This document shows positions 17,326-25,028 of a stretch of DNA of 64,000 nucleotides, piece after piece. The notes below the pieces were generated by a model. The model ran no database searches, was not told the DNA's origin, and saw only the letters and a list, made by a program, of their open reading frames with translations. The stretch spans positions 1,488,001-1,552,000 of the forward strand of contig CBDEGP010000002.1 of the NCBI GenBank assembly GCA_965237875.1, written 5' to 3'. A program made the translations under genes and the position numbers. Origin of the DNA: DAOUJI01 sp965237875 (GTDB lineage: Bacteria > Chloroflexota > Dehalococcoidia > Lucifugimonadales > JAGWBF01). The first letter of the stretch is position 1. Each line of letters starts with the position of its first letter.

Positions 17326-17957
17326 AGGTGGGCCGTTAGAAACCTGGCCACGGCTTCACCCTGGAGCGGCTCGTAACCCACCCAGGAGTGGTCGGCGCCG
17401 TCAATGACGCTGAGTTGAGTATCGGGTCCAAAGCTCCCTATGCGGCCCTCGATTTCATCGGAGGGAGAGAGTTTATCCCGTGAGCCGGCGACTATCAGCA
17501 ACGGGACGCCCCGCCAAGAGCCCGCCGACGCGAAAACGGACGGCGGCGGTGAAACCAGAACGGCGGACTTGACGCGCTTGACTCTTGGAGCGGCGACGGC
17601 GGCCATGGAAGCCCCGAAGGAATACCCTACGACGGCAATCCGGGTGCGGTCAACTTCAGGGAGCCTGCCCACGAACTCCAGGGCCGCTTTCATGTCATCC
17701 GGTTCGGCCTTCCCGTTGGTAAACTCGCCCTCGCTATTGCCGACGCCTCTAAAATTGAACCTGAACGCGGCAAAGCCCGTCTCCACCAACTTGGCGACGG
17801 CGTTGAGAACCAGAGGACTCTCCATGGTCCCACCCAAGTGGGGATGACCGTGTCCGACGACAACTCCCGGGAAAGGACCCTGGCCACCACCGGGCGATGC
17901 GAGGACTCCCTCCAGCATCACGCCCTTGCTTTTGAATCCTACGGCTGTCTGGCGCAT
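17322..17957 (-). CDS. alpha/beta hydrolase (dienelactone hydrolase-like)
   Basis: A 211-residue cytosolic hydrolase. The nucleophile elbow GYSFGAS gives Ser113, with Asp161 (GSRDKLSPSDE) and His190 (GADHSWVG) completing the triad. The N-terminal GHGHPHLGG region is the oxyanion-hole loop of the YsgA/'2,4-dienoyl' hydrolase group. It overlaps lspA by four bases and is the first gene of the minus-strand run. It has no lipase lid or signal peptide. The natural ester or thioester substrate is unknown. Confidence 0.85.
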   Translation of the reverse strand: MRQTAVGFKSKGVMLEGVLASPGGGQGPFPGVVVGHGHPHLGGTMESPLVLNAVAKLVETGFAAFRFNFRGVGNSEGEFTNGKAEPDDMKAALEFVGRLPEVDRTRIAVVGYSFGASMAAVAAPRVKRVKSAVLVSPPPSVFASAGSWRGVPLLIVAGSRDKLSPSDEIEGRIGSFGPDTQLSVIDGADHSWVGYEPLQGEAVARFLTAHL

Positions 17958-17994
17958 TCACTCCTTTTGTCCATCTTAGGAGCAGCCCAGGTGT

Positions 17995-18025
17995 TTGACA
18001 AGAAGTCCAGGCGTGGATATAGAAT
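17995..18025 (+). promoter_or_regulatory. sigma-70-type promoter of the threonine aldolase gene
   Basis: A perfect TTGACA at 17995-18000 is followed 17 bases on by TATAGA, or 19 bases on by the better TAGAAT ending at 18025. The TTG that opens the longest reading frame lies inside this -35 box, so that frame cannot be the real start. Transcription would begin near 18032, about 60 bases before the TTG at 18091. Confidence 0.6.
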
Positions 18026-18090
18026 GTCCCAGCGCCGTCGGGCGCAGAAAAATCGCCGTATCAACCCGGCTTGATAGGGAATTCAGAGCA

Positions 18091-19152
18091 TTGCCCAACA
18101 ACGTCATAGACCTCAGAAGCGACACCGTAACTCACCCCACCGACGAGATGCGCCGGGCCATGGCTTCGGCTGAAGTGGGCGACGACGTCTTTGGCGAGGA
18201 CCCGTCAATCAACAGGTTGGAAGAGCTTGCCGCGGGCCTGATGGGCAAGGAGGCCGCCCTTTTCACGGCCAGCGGCACCATGAGCAACCTGATTGCAGCC
18301 CTCACCCATTGCCGGAGGGGGGATGAGGTTGTCATGGGGTCCGAGGCCCACATGATGTGGAACGAGGTGGCGGGAGCCGCTACTCTGGCCGCCGTTCAAG
18401 TTCGCACCGTTCCCAACGACGACATGGGCCGCATAGACCCCCAGGCCCTCGAGGAAGCCATCCGGCCCGGCGGCAATATCCAGTACCCGCCCACGGGACT
18501 GGTCTGCCTTGAGAACACCCACAACCGTTGCAACGGCGGAGTGCTGGATGCGGCTCTGACCAAGTCGCTGGCCGACGCGGCGCACGCCCACGGAGTCTCC
18601 GTGCATCTGGACGGCGCCCGCATTTTCAACGCCTCGGTGGCGCTGGAGGCGCCCCCCAGCTCCCTGGTGAAAGAGGTGGACGACGTATCCTTCTGCCTTT
18701 CCAAGGGGCTGAGCGCACCTGTCGGCTCCCTGCTTTGCGGCAGCCGGGAGTTTGTCGACAGGGCCAGGAAGTGGCGCAAGATGATAGGCGGAGGGATGCG
18801 GCAAGCTGGGGTCTTGGCTGCGGCGGGCATCGTGGCGCTTGACACCATGATCGACAGGCTTGCCGAAGACCACGCCAACGCCCGCAAGCTTGCCGAGGGA
18901 CTGGCCGGCATAAAAGGGTTGTCCCTAGACCCGGACATGTTCCCCACGAATATAATATTCGCCCACGTGGAGCCAAGCCTGGGGACGGCCCAACATCTGG
19001 TCGGCCGCCTCGCAGAGGCCGGCGTGCTGGTGTCCCACCCGGGAGACAGCCGGGTCAGGATGGTCCTCAACCGCCATGTTGGCGACCGGGACGTGGACGA
19101 GGCGCTTCACCGGGTCTCGGAGGCGTGCCGGCAAGCGCTGGCAGCCCCGTAG
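18091..19152 (+). CDS. ltaE: low-specificity L-threonine aldolase (GLY1/LtaE family)
   Basis: A 353-residue fold-type I PLP enzyme that splits L-threonine or L-allo-threonine to glycine and acetaldehyde. The N-terminal VIDLRSDTVTHPTDEMRRAM block and the DDVFGEDPSINRLE motif are the family signature; the PLP lysine is K205 in CLSKGLSAPVGS, and VHLDGARIFNA holds the PLP-ring aspartate. I take the TTG at 18091 as start because homologues begin near NNVIDLRSDT and because the promoter lies upstream of it. The downstream gene is a Rieske protein with no evident metabolic tie. Confidence 0.92.
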   Translation: MPNNVIDLRSDTVTHPTDEMRRAMASAEVGDDVFGEDPSINRLEELAAGLMGKEAALFTASGTMSNLIAALTHCRRGDEVVMGSEAHMMWNEVAGAATLAAVQVRTVPNDDMGRIDPQALEEAIRPGGNIQYPPTGLVCLENTHNRCNGGVLDAALTKSLADAAHAHGVSVHLDGARIFNASVALEAPPSSLVKEVDDVSFCLSKGLSAPVGSLLCGSREFVDRARKWRKMIGGGMRQAGVLAAAGIVALDTMIDRLAEDHANARKLAEGLAGIKGLSLDPDMFPTNIIFAHVEPSLGTAQHLVGRLAEAGVLVSHPGDSRVRMVLNRHVGDRDVDEALHRVSEACRQALAAP

Positions 19153-19224
19153 AATCAACGTTTATAATGGCGCCCGACCCCCACAGGATTAACTGATTTA
19201 GCTATAGGCGAAAAGGAGCAAGGC

Positions 19225-19545
19225 ATGCCCGAAGATTTCGTGAAGGCGGCACAGACCGGCGAGGTGCTTCCCGGAAAGATGAAGGCCGTGGAGCTGGGAA
19301 GCGAAATTATCCTATTGGTGAACGTCAACGGCACGATCCACGCAATAGACGACACCTGTTCCCATGCCTACGCATCTCTTTCGGAAGGCGAACTGGAAGG
19401 CTCCGAGTTGGAATGTCCCCTCCACGGGGCCATGTTCGACTTGACCACAGGGCAGCCTCAGACGCCGCCCGCCGAGGAAGCCATAACCGTCTACCAAGTG
19501 AAGGTGGAAGGCGACGACATACTGGTTGGCCCCCCGGCCGGCTGA
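19225..19545 (+). CDS. Rieske [2Fe-2S] ferredoxin
   Basis: A 106-residue soluble Rieske protein of the NirD/BphF-like type. The cluster ligands are C45 and H47 (CSHAYASL) and C64 and H67 (CPLHGAMF). There is no membrane anchor, so it is a cytosolic electron carrier, probably for a dioxygenase or monooxygenase not in this window. A Shine-Dalgarno AAGGAG lies about 8 bases before the ATG, and a TATAAT box lies at 19163-19168 without a clear -35. A second, more distant paralogue is at 45970. Confidence 0.92.
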   Translation: MPEDFVKAAQTGEVLPGKMKAVELGSEIILLVNVNGTIHAIDDTCSHAYASLSEGELEGSELECPLHGAMFDLTTGQPQTPPAEEAITVYQVKVEGDDILVGPPAG

Positions 19546-19878
19546 CCTCCCCGCCGCAGGGATTCTAGCGTTCTACGAACCGGATACACCGCTTAGCTTC
19601 ACGGAATTGAGCGTGGGGTGGGAAGTCGCAAAAAGAAGTGCGGCTATGACCGGCGTCAATCCCTTAAGCGGGGAGACGTGCTCCGGGCACTCCGCACCCT
19701 GTAAGTATTATCCACACATTTGACACCTTGGCGTCAATAGAATCCCCCGCTACTACACCGCGACTGCAGTAGATTGCGGCTGCATAGCCTTGGGGATGTG
19801 AATGGCACGTCAAGCATTGACAGCCGTGGTGTATGCGGTCTTAATAGATGCATAACGCTAGGGACCGAGGAGACTGAC
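19546..19878 (+). other. 333-base gap with an imperfect palindrome
   Basis: No protein-coding frame convinces me here. The one visible structure is at 19720-19743: TTGACACC, two bases, GGCGTCAA, then TAGAAT. It closely resembles the nadB promoter palindrome at 20422, but the spacing between the TTGACA and TAGAAT boxes is only 12 bases, so it is not a normal sigma-70 promoter. Confidence 0.5.
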
Positions 19879-20253
19879 ATGACCGACGACCATGCGGTCC
19901 AAGACTACGTACAACAATCCAGGGACTTCCTCTTGAAGGCCCGCAAATACCTTGCCGAAGACGACCTGCACCAAGCGTCCGAGAAGGGCTGGGGAGCGGC
20001 TTCCCATATGGCCACGGCCGTGGCGGACGCCCAGGGATGGAGCTACCGCCGGCATGACGAGTTCGGGCAGGTGATGCGTCAGGCCATGGTCCTGCTGGGC
20101 GACAAACGAATCTTCAATCTATGGAGAAAGAGCGCCAATGATTTGCATGGCTTCTTGTACGAGCGAAAGATGTTCCTGTTTCCGGAAGCCATTAAGGATG
20201 ACCTGGACGACGTGGAACTGATGCTGGAGGCGCTGACCGCAGCCACGCCCTGA
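19879..20253 (+). CDS. PaREP1/HEPN-like protein
   Basis: A 124-residue all-alpha protein. The pattern AVQDYVQQSRDFLLKARKYL - EDDLHQASEKGWGAASHM is like the PaREP1 (archaeal repeat protein) family, which belongs to the HEPN superfamily; many HEPN proteins are RNases or nucleotide-binding partners. A clear R-x4-6-H catalytic motif is not obvious, so RNase activity is uncertain. I choose the ATG at 19879 with GGACCGAGGAG upstream; the longer frame to 19774 is not conserved-looking. No nucleotidyltransferase (MNT) partner lies beside it, so it appears to be an orphan. Low-complexity and Trp/Arg-rich C-terminal half. Confidence 0.75.
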   Translation: MTDDHAVQDYVQQSRDFLLKARKYLAEDDLHQASEKGWGAASHMATAVADAQGWSYRRHDEFGQVMRQAMVLLGDKRIFNLWRKSANDLHGFLYERKMFLFPEAIKDDLDDVELMLEALTAATP

Positions 20254-20362
20254 CAGCACACATGAAGGAGCATATCCACCCCTGGGATGCTGGCCACGAA
20301 ACCAAGGGGCCGACCGCCCAAACCCATGACGCGCCGATAGACGCCGCGCCGCAGGTCCTGGG

Positions 20363-20386
20363 TTCCGGCCTCCGCCGGAATGACGG
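20363..20386. repeat. dispersed palindromic repeat (CCGGCCTCCGCCGG type)
   Basis: The core TTCCGGCCTCCGCCGGAA is a hairpin followed by TGACGG. The same unit occurs at 51019-51046, and a variant (CCGGCCTTCGCCGG) at 40346-40372. All three are intergenic. Such REP-like units are widespread in many bacterial phyla. Confidence 0.75.
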
Positions 20387-20421
20387 GGAGGAAGCTGCCG
20401 CTGGCCCCCAGACCCCCAGGT

Positions 20422-20450
20422 TTGACACCCATATTCGGTGTCAATAGAAT
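20422..20450 (+). promoter_or_regulatory. nadB promoter with built-in palindrome operator
   Basis: TTGACA and TAGAAT are separated by exactly 17 bases, an excellent sigma-70 promoter about 70 bases before nadB. The -35 and spacer are themselves a perfect inverted repeat, TTGACACC-N7-GGTGTCAA (20422-20444), so a dimeric repressor could cover the promoter. An NAD-pathway regulator is a natural candidate but no regulator gene is present here. The hairpin could also act at the DNA level only. Confidence 0.6.
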
Positions 20451-20520
20451 GCCTTCAACTAGTCCCCGGCGACTGACACAGTTCCTTCCTTATCAAGGCG
20501 GCATCGGCTAAGGGGGTCCT

Positions 20521-22089
20521 TTGGCTCAGAGCTATGACTACATCATCCTGGGAAGCGGGATAGCCGGTCTCAACACGGCCCTGCTTGCCAGGGAACACGG
20601 CTCTGTGGTCATCCTCACAAAGGGGAAGATCGACGACTGCAACACCCGGTACGCCCAGGGAGGCATCGCCGCCGCCGTGGGCGACTCCGACTCGCCGGAC
20701 TTGCACATGCAGGACACCCTGGCGGCCGGCGCCGGCCTCTGCGACACGGAAGCCGTGCGGGCGCTCACCTCCGAGGGGCCGGGCCGCGTCGCAGACCTGA
20801 TACAACGCGGGGTGCCCTTCGACACTATCCACGCCGAAATATCCCTCGCTAAAGAGGGCGCCCACAGCGTGGCCCGGGTGCTCCACGCCGGAGGCGACGC
20901 CACCGGACAGCACATCGAGCTTACCTTGGCCCAAGCGGTCAGGGACGCCGGAATCGAAGTCCTGGAATACTCCCTGGCCACGCGCATCAACGTGGAAGAC
21001 GGCCAAGCCCAGGGAGTCGAGGCGCTGGACACCCGCACTGGCCGAAAGGACGTCTTCCAAGGCCGCTTTGTTGTTGTGGCCACAGGCGGAGGAGGGCGTG
21101 TCTTCAACAACACCACCAACCCGGAAGTCGCCACCGGAGACGGCGTGTCCCTGGCCTTCCGCGCTGGCGCCCAGGTGATGGACATGGAGTTCTACCAGTT
21201 CCATCCGACGGCTCTCCGCATAGACGGAGTTCCCACTTTTCTCATATCCGAGGCCATGAGGGGCGAGGGAGCCATCCTGCGGAACGCGGAGGGGCAGCCC
21301 TTCTTGAAGGAACATCATCCCATGGCCGAACTGGCCCCCAGGGACATCGTGGCCAGGGCCACCTTCAGCGAGATGGAACGCATAGGAGTGGACCACGTGC
21401 TCCTGGACGTAACCCACCTTCCGGCGGAAACGGTGAGGAACCGGTTCCCCACCATATACAGGTTCTGCCTCGACCACGACCTGGACATCACCGTGTCCCC
21501 CATACCGGTGGCCCCCGCAGCGCACTACATGATGGGCGGCGTGAAGACCAACGTGTGGGGAGAGACCACCATTGACCGCCTCTTTGCAGTCGGCGAAGTC
21601 GCATGCACGGGCGTCCACGGAGCTAACCGTCTGGCCAGCAACTCTCTGCTGGATACGTCCGTGTTCTCCAGGCGGGTGGTCCAAAGAAGCCTGGAGGGGC
21701 CTTCTCCCCGAGACAGAGCCCGGAGCGCCAGGCCGGAAATGGCCGTCGCCCTGCCGGACTGGTCCGTTTCGGCTCACGACTCCACGGAACCCACCCTGCA
21801 AGGCGTTCAGGAATTGATGGGCAGCCTGGTGGGAATGGTGCGCAGCCGCGAGGGCCTCACACAAGCGGTTTCGAGCCTCTCGGGCTGGACCCGAAACAGC
21901 AGGGAGGCCACTGACCGCCTCAGCCACGAGCTCGCCAACCTGACTCTCCTGGGACAGCTTATCGCTCAGTCCGCGCTTATCCGGGAGGAGAGCCGGGGAG
22001 CCCACTTCCGCGAGGACTTTCCCAAGCCGTCACCCCAATGGCTCAAGCACATCGTACTTACCAACGCTCGTGCCGACGGCCAGGGTTGA
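20521..22089 (+). CDS. nadB: L-aspartate oxidase
   Basis: A 522-residue FAD enzyme that oxidises L-aspartate to iminoaspartate, the first step of de novo NAD synthesis. The FAD-binding GSGIAGLNTALLA is at about 11-23, TRYAQGGIAAAVG (NTRYAQGGIAA) and the ASNSLLDTSVFSRR segment are diagnostic of NadB against succinate dehydrogenase flavoproteins. The start is TTG at 20521 with AAGGGGG about 6 bases upstream. The stop overlaps the start region of the GNAT gene. No nadA or nadC is adjacent. Confidence 0.95.
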   Translation: MAQSYDYIILGSGIAGLNTALLAREHGSVVILTKGKIDDCNTRYAQGGIAAAVGDSDSPDLHMQDTLAAGAGLCDTEAVRALTSEGPGRVADLIQRGVPFDTIHAEISLAKEGAHSVARVLHAGGDATGQHIELTLAQAVRDAGIEVLEYSLATRINVEDGQAQGVEALDTRTGRKDVFQGRFVVVATGGGGRVFNNTTNPEVATGDGVSLAFRAGAQVMDMEFYQFHPTALRIDGVPTFLISEAMRGEGAILRNAEGQPFLKEHHPMAELAPRDIVARATFSEMERIGVDHVLLDVTHLPAETVRNRFPTIYRFCLDHDLDITVSPIPVAPAAHYMMGGVKTNVWGETTIDRLFAVGEVACTGVHGANRLASNSLLDTSVFSRRVVQRSLEGPSPRDRARSARPEMAVALPDWSVSAHDSTEPTLQGVQELMGSLVGMVRSREGLTQAVSSLSGWTRNSREATDRLSHELANLTLLGQLIAQSALIREESRGAHFREDFPKPSPQWLKHIVLTNARADGQG

Positions 22090-22102
22090 CGCTCCGGACG
22101 CC

Positions 22103-22573
22103 ATGACGCCGAACGTCAGGCCCGCTGCACCGGGCGACCTGGACGCTCTCGTCAGCTTTAACGCGGCCATGGCCCTGGAGACCGAGGGCAAAACCCTGGA
22201 CATGGAGCTTCTCAGGCAGGGGACCAAAGCGGTCTTCGACTCCCACTCCCGGGGCTTCTACCTGGTGGCGGAAGCGGCTGGCTCGGTGGTGGGGTCGCTC
22301 CTGGTCACGTACGAGTGGAGCGATTGGCGCAACGCCTGGTTCTGGTGGGTCCAGAGCGTGTTCGTAAGACCCGAGTGGCGCAGGATGGGAGTCTACTCGG
22401 CCATGCACCGTTGGGTCCTTCACGCGGCCAGGTCCAGGCCCGACATATGCGGCGTCCGGCTGTACGTGGACCGGAACAACGCCGCGGCTATGGAGACGTA
22501 CCGGAGCCTGGGCATGGGCGAGTCCCACTACAACATGTTCGAGGACGACTTCGCCTTTCCCGCCCAGGACTAG
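22103..22573 (+). CDS. GNAT-family N-acetyltransferase
   Basis: A 156-residue acetyltransferase. It starts NVRPAAPGDLDALVSFN, the usual GNAT first strand and helix, with the acetyl-CoA loop VRPEWRRMGVYSAMH (R/Q-x-x-G-x-G/A type, here degenerate: RRMGVY) and the C-terminal YVDRNNAAAMETYRSLGM block. A GTG at 22070 would add 11 residues and overlap nadB by 20 bases; the ATG at 22103 gives the standard GNAT start. It is translationally linked to nadB. The acceptor substrate is unknown. Confidence 0.85.
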   Translation: MTPNVRPAAPGDLDALVSFNAAMALETEGKTLDMELLRQGTKAVFDSHSRGFYLVAEAAGSVVGSLLVTYEWSDWRNAWFWWVQSVFVRPEWRRMGVYSAMHRWVLHAARSRPDICGVRLYVDRNNAAAMETYRSLGMGESHYNMFEDDFAFPAQD

Positions 22574-22659
22574 CAGCCAGGGTGGGCAATGCGGCTCCGG
22601 CGCCGCTATAATTGGGCCGGTCGATTCCCGGCATTTCCTACGGAGGGGCGGAGGGGCGT

Positions 22660-23415
22660 ATGGGAAGAATGGACGGCAAGGTGGCCATCGTCACGGGAGC
22701 GGGCAACGGCATGGGCGCGTGTGAAGCAGAGCTTCTGGCCCGCGAAGGAGCCAAGGTGGCTGTGGCAGACATACGGGAAGCCGACGGCCAAGCCGTCGTG
22801 GACGGGATCAGGCAGTCCGGCGGCGACGCCGTCTTTCACCGCCTGGACGTCACCGATGAAGAGGCATGGAAGTCGGTGATAGACCAGGTCACAGCCGCGT
22901 ACGGGAAGCTCAACGTGCTGGTGAACAACGCGGGCATAAGCGCGTTCGCCTTCGACGACACGATGGGCTCCGACGAATGGGACGTACTCATGGCTGTCAA
23001 CGCCAAGGGGCCGTTCCTGGGAGTGAAACACTCGGTCCCAAAGATGCGGGAGGCCGGCGGAGGGTCTATCGTCAACATCTCGTCCATAGCGGGCATCGCA
23101 GGCTCTACCCTGGGCCACCCGGCCTACAACAGCTCCAAGGGAGCCCTGCGGCTCTTCACCAAGGCTATGGCTGCGCGCCTGGGCAAGGACAACATACGGG
23201 TGAACTCGGTCCATCCGGGCCGCATGCCCCACATGAAGTCCGGCAGGTACGAGTCCCATCAGGAAGCGCTGGACGAGCGTCTGAACATGGTCCCGTTGGG
23301 CAGGATGGGCCGTGTGGAGGAGGTGGGTTACGCCGTCCTCTTCCTGGCCTCCGACGAGGCTTCTTACATTACTGGCTTGGAGTTGGTGGTTGACGGAGGG
23401 TTCACTGCCATATAA
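22660..23415 (+). CDS. short-chain dehydrogenase/reductase, paralogue 1 of 3
   Basis: A 251-residue classical SDR. The cofactor motif is TGAGNGMGA near residue 12, the NNAG motif is present as VNNAGIS, and the catalytic Ser-Tyr-Lys set is visible as NISSIAG, then PAYNSSKGAL with Tyr and Lys four apart. The C-terminal ITGLELVVDGGFTAI is typical. I choose the ATG at 22660 (MGRMDGKVAIVTG) with GGAGGGGCG upstream; a TATAAT is at 22607-22612. An Asp after beta-strand 2 (VAVADIRE) suggests NAD over NADP. It is followed by two close paralogues in the same direction. Confidence 0.9.
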   Translation: MGRMDGKVAIVTGAGNGMGACEAELLAREGAKVAVADIREADGQAVVDGIRQSGGDAVFHRLDVTDEEAWKSVIDQVTAAYGKLNVLVNNAGISAFAFDDTMGSDEWDVLMAVNAKGPFLGVKHSVPKMREAGGGSIVNISSIAGIAGSTLGHPAYNSSKGALRLFTKAMAARLGKDNIRVNSVHPGRMPHMKSGRYESHQEALDERLNMVPLGRMGRVEEVGYAVLFLASDEASYITGLELVVDGGFTAI

Positions 23416-23464
23416 TCACCGCCAATCCCATCCCCGATGGAACGTTAACGTGGAGGCAGCCAAA

Positions 23465-24220
23465 ATGGGTAGATTGGATGGAAAGGTCGCCATAATCACC
23501 GGCGGAGCCAACGGGCAGGGCGCCACGGAATGCCGGATGTTCGCCAAGGAGGGCGCCAAGGTCACCATCGCCGACATCGCCGATGAAGAGGGCCAGAAGC
23601 TGGAGGCCGAGATAACCGAGGCCGGAGGGTCCGCCTCGTTCATCCACCTCGACGTGACTGACGAGGAGAACTGGCAGAGGGCGGTTGACGAGACCGTCTC
23701 CAACCACGGCCGGCTGGACATACTCGTGAACAACGCCGGGCTGTCCTCCACTTCAGTGTCGGACTTCATGAGCCTCGACGGCTGGGAGAAGATCAGCGAC
23801 GTAAACGCCAAGGGCGTGTTCCTTGGCACCAAGGCGGCAGTCCCCAAGATGCGGGAGGCGGGGGGCGGCTCCATCGTCAACATCTCGTCCATATACGGCC
23901 TTGTCGGGTCTCCGTCGGGCCATCCCGCCTACCATGCGTCCAAGGGTGCGGTGAGGCTCTTCACCAAGGCATCGGCGGCCCGGTACGGCCCGGACAACAT
24001 ACGCTGCAACTCCATCCACCCGGGCAGAATGCCCCCCATGGTCTCCGGCGACAAAGAGTGGTACTGGTCCCAGGACGCGATATGGCACGCCAAGATTCCC
24101 CTCCGGCGCAACGGCCTCACGGAAGAGGTTGCATCCGCCGTGCTGTTCCTGGCCTCCGACGAGGCGTCCTACGTCACCGGGGCGGAGATACCCGTGGACG
24201 GCGGGTACACCTGCCAGTAG
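23465..24220 (+). CDS. short-chain dehydrogenase/reductase, paralogue 2 of 3
   Basis: A 251-residue classical SDR starting MGRLDGKVAIITGGANGQGA. It has NNAG (VNNAGLSS), NISSIYG and PAYHASKGAV with the catalytic Tyr and Lys, and ends VTGAEIPVDGGYTCQ. The acidic residue in TIADIADEE suggests NAD. The start is the ATG at 23465 after a GGAGG (GTGGAGGCAGCC). A TATAAT at 23411-23416 overlaps the stop codon of paralogue 1, with a TTGACG 15 bases before it, so it may also have its own promoter. Confidence 0.9.
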   Translation: MGRLDGKVAIITGGANGQGATECRMFAKEGAKVTIADIADEEGQKLEAEITEAGGSASFIHLDVTDEENWQRAVDETVSNHGRLDILVNNAGLSSTSVSDFMSLDGWEKISDVNAKGVFLGTKAAVPKMREAGGGSIVNISSIYGLVGSPSGHPAYHASKGAVRLFTKASAARYGPDNIRCNSIHPGRMPPMVSGDKEWYWSQDAIWHAKIPLRRNGLTEEVASAVLFLASDEASYVTGAEIPVDGGYTCQ

Positions 24221-24237
24221 CCCCGCAGGAGCAAGTC

Positions 24238-24996
24238 ATGGGCAGACTCGACGACAAAGTGGCCATAGTAACCGGCGGCGGCAACGGCATGGGAGCCGCC
24301 GCCTGCATCCTGTTTGCCAAAGAAGGATGCAAGGTTGCAATAGCCGACAGGCTGGAGGACGCCGGACGCAGCGTGGAGAAGCAGATCTCGGAGGCAGGGG
24401 GAGACGCTTTTTTCGTCCACATGGACGTGGCCAGCGAGGAAGACTGGAAGCGCGCCGTGGATGAGGTTGTCCGGCGGTACGGCAAGCTGAACGTCCTGGT
24501 CCAGTTCGCAGCCGTCAGCGGCACCATATTCAAGGACGACTACGACTCCGACGGGTGGGACAGGTACATGGCCGTCAACGCCAAAGGCCCTTACCTGGGA
24601 TTCAAATACTGTTACCCCAAGATGAAAGAGGACGGGGGAGGCTCGGTGGTCAACTGCGGCTCCCGCCTTGGACTGGACGGCTCGCCCGGCAGCCACCCCG
24701 GTTACCACTCCTCCAAGGGCGCCCTAAGTGTCTACACAAAGGCCATCGCCTCCAGGCATGGCCCTGAGAACATTCGAGCAAACTGCCTTCACCCGGCCAG
24801 GATGCCTCCCATGACCACCTCGGACAACAGCGGCCCAAAGACCACCCAGGAGCTGTTTCCGGTTGAGTCCATACCCATGCGCCGTCCCGGCACACGGGAC
24901 GAGGCCGCATGGGTGGCGCTATTTCTGGCCTCGGACGAATCGTCCTACATCACAGGCGTTGACTTTCCCGTGGACGGCGGGCTCCACGCCATCTAA
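24238..24996 (+). CDS. short-chain dehydrogenase/reductase, paralogue 3 of 3
   Basis: A 252-residue classical SDR starting MGRLDDKVAIVTGGGNGMGA, 17 bases after paralogue 2 with a CAGGAG site. The usual NNAG motif is replaced by LVQFAAVSG, a clear difference from the other two copies, and the Ser region reads VVNCGSRLG in place of NISS. The PGYHSSKGALSVY segment keeps the catalytic Tyr and Lys. The altered NNAG and the Ser-region change suggest a different substrate or a weakened enzyme. All three share the same start and end architecture, so they arose by tandem duplication. Confidence 0.9.
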   Translation: MGRLDDKVAIVTGGGNGMGAAACILFAKEGCKVAIADRLEDAGRSVEKQISEAGGDAFFVHMDVASEEDWKRAVDEVVRRYGKLNVLVQFAAVSGTIFKDDYDSDGWDRYMAVNAKGPYLGFKYCYPKMKEDGGGSVVNCGSRLGLDGSPGSHPGYHSSKGALSVYTKAIASRHGPENIRANCLHPARMPPMTTSDNSGPKTTQELFPVESIPMRRPGTRDEAAWVALFLASDESSYITGVDFPVDGGLHAI

Positions 24997-25028
24997 GGCG
25001 GCTGTCTCGGCGTCGAGGCCGTGTCCGG

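Noticed and set aside
20455..22005. A 516-residue minus-strand frame opposite nadB
   Set aside because: Low-complexity Gly/His/Val composition; antisense shadow of a well-supported gene.
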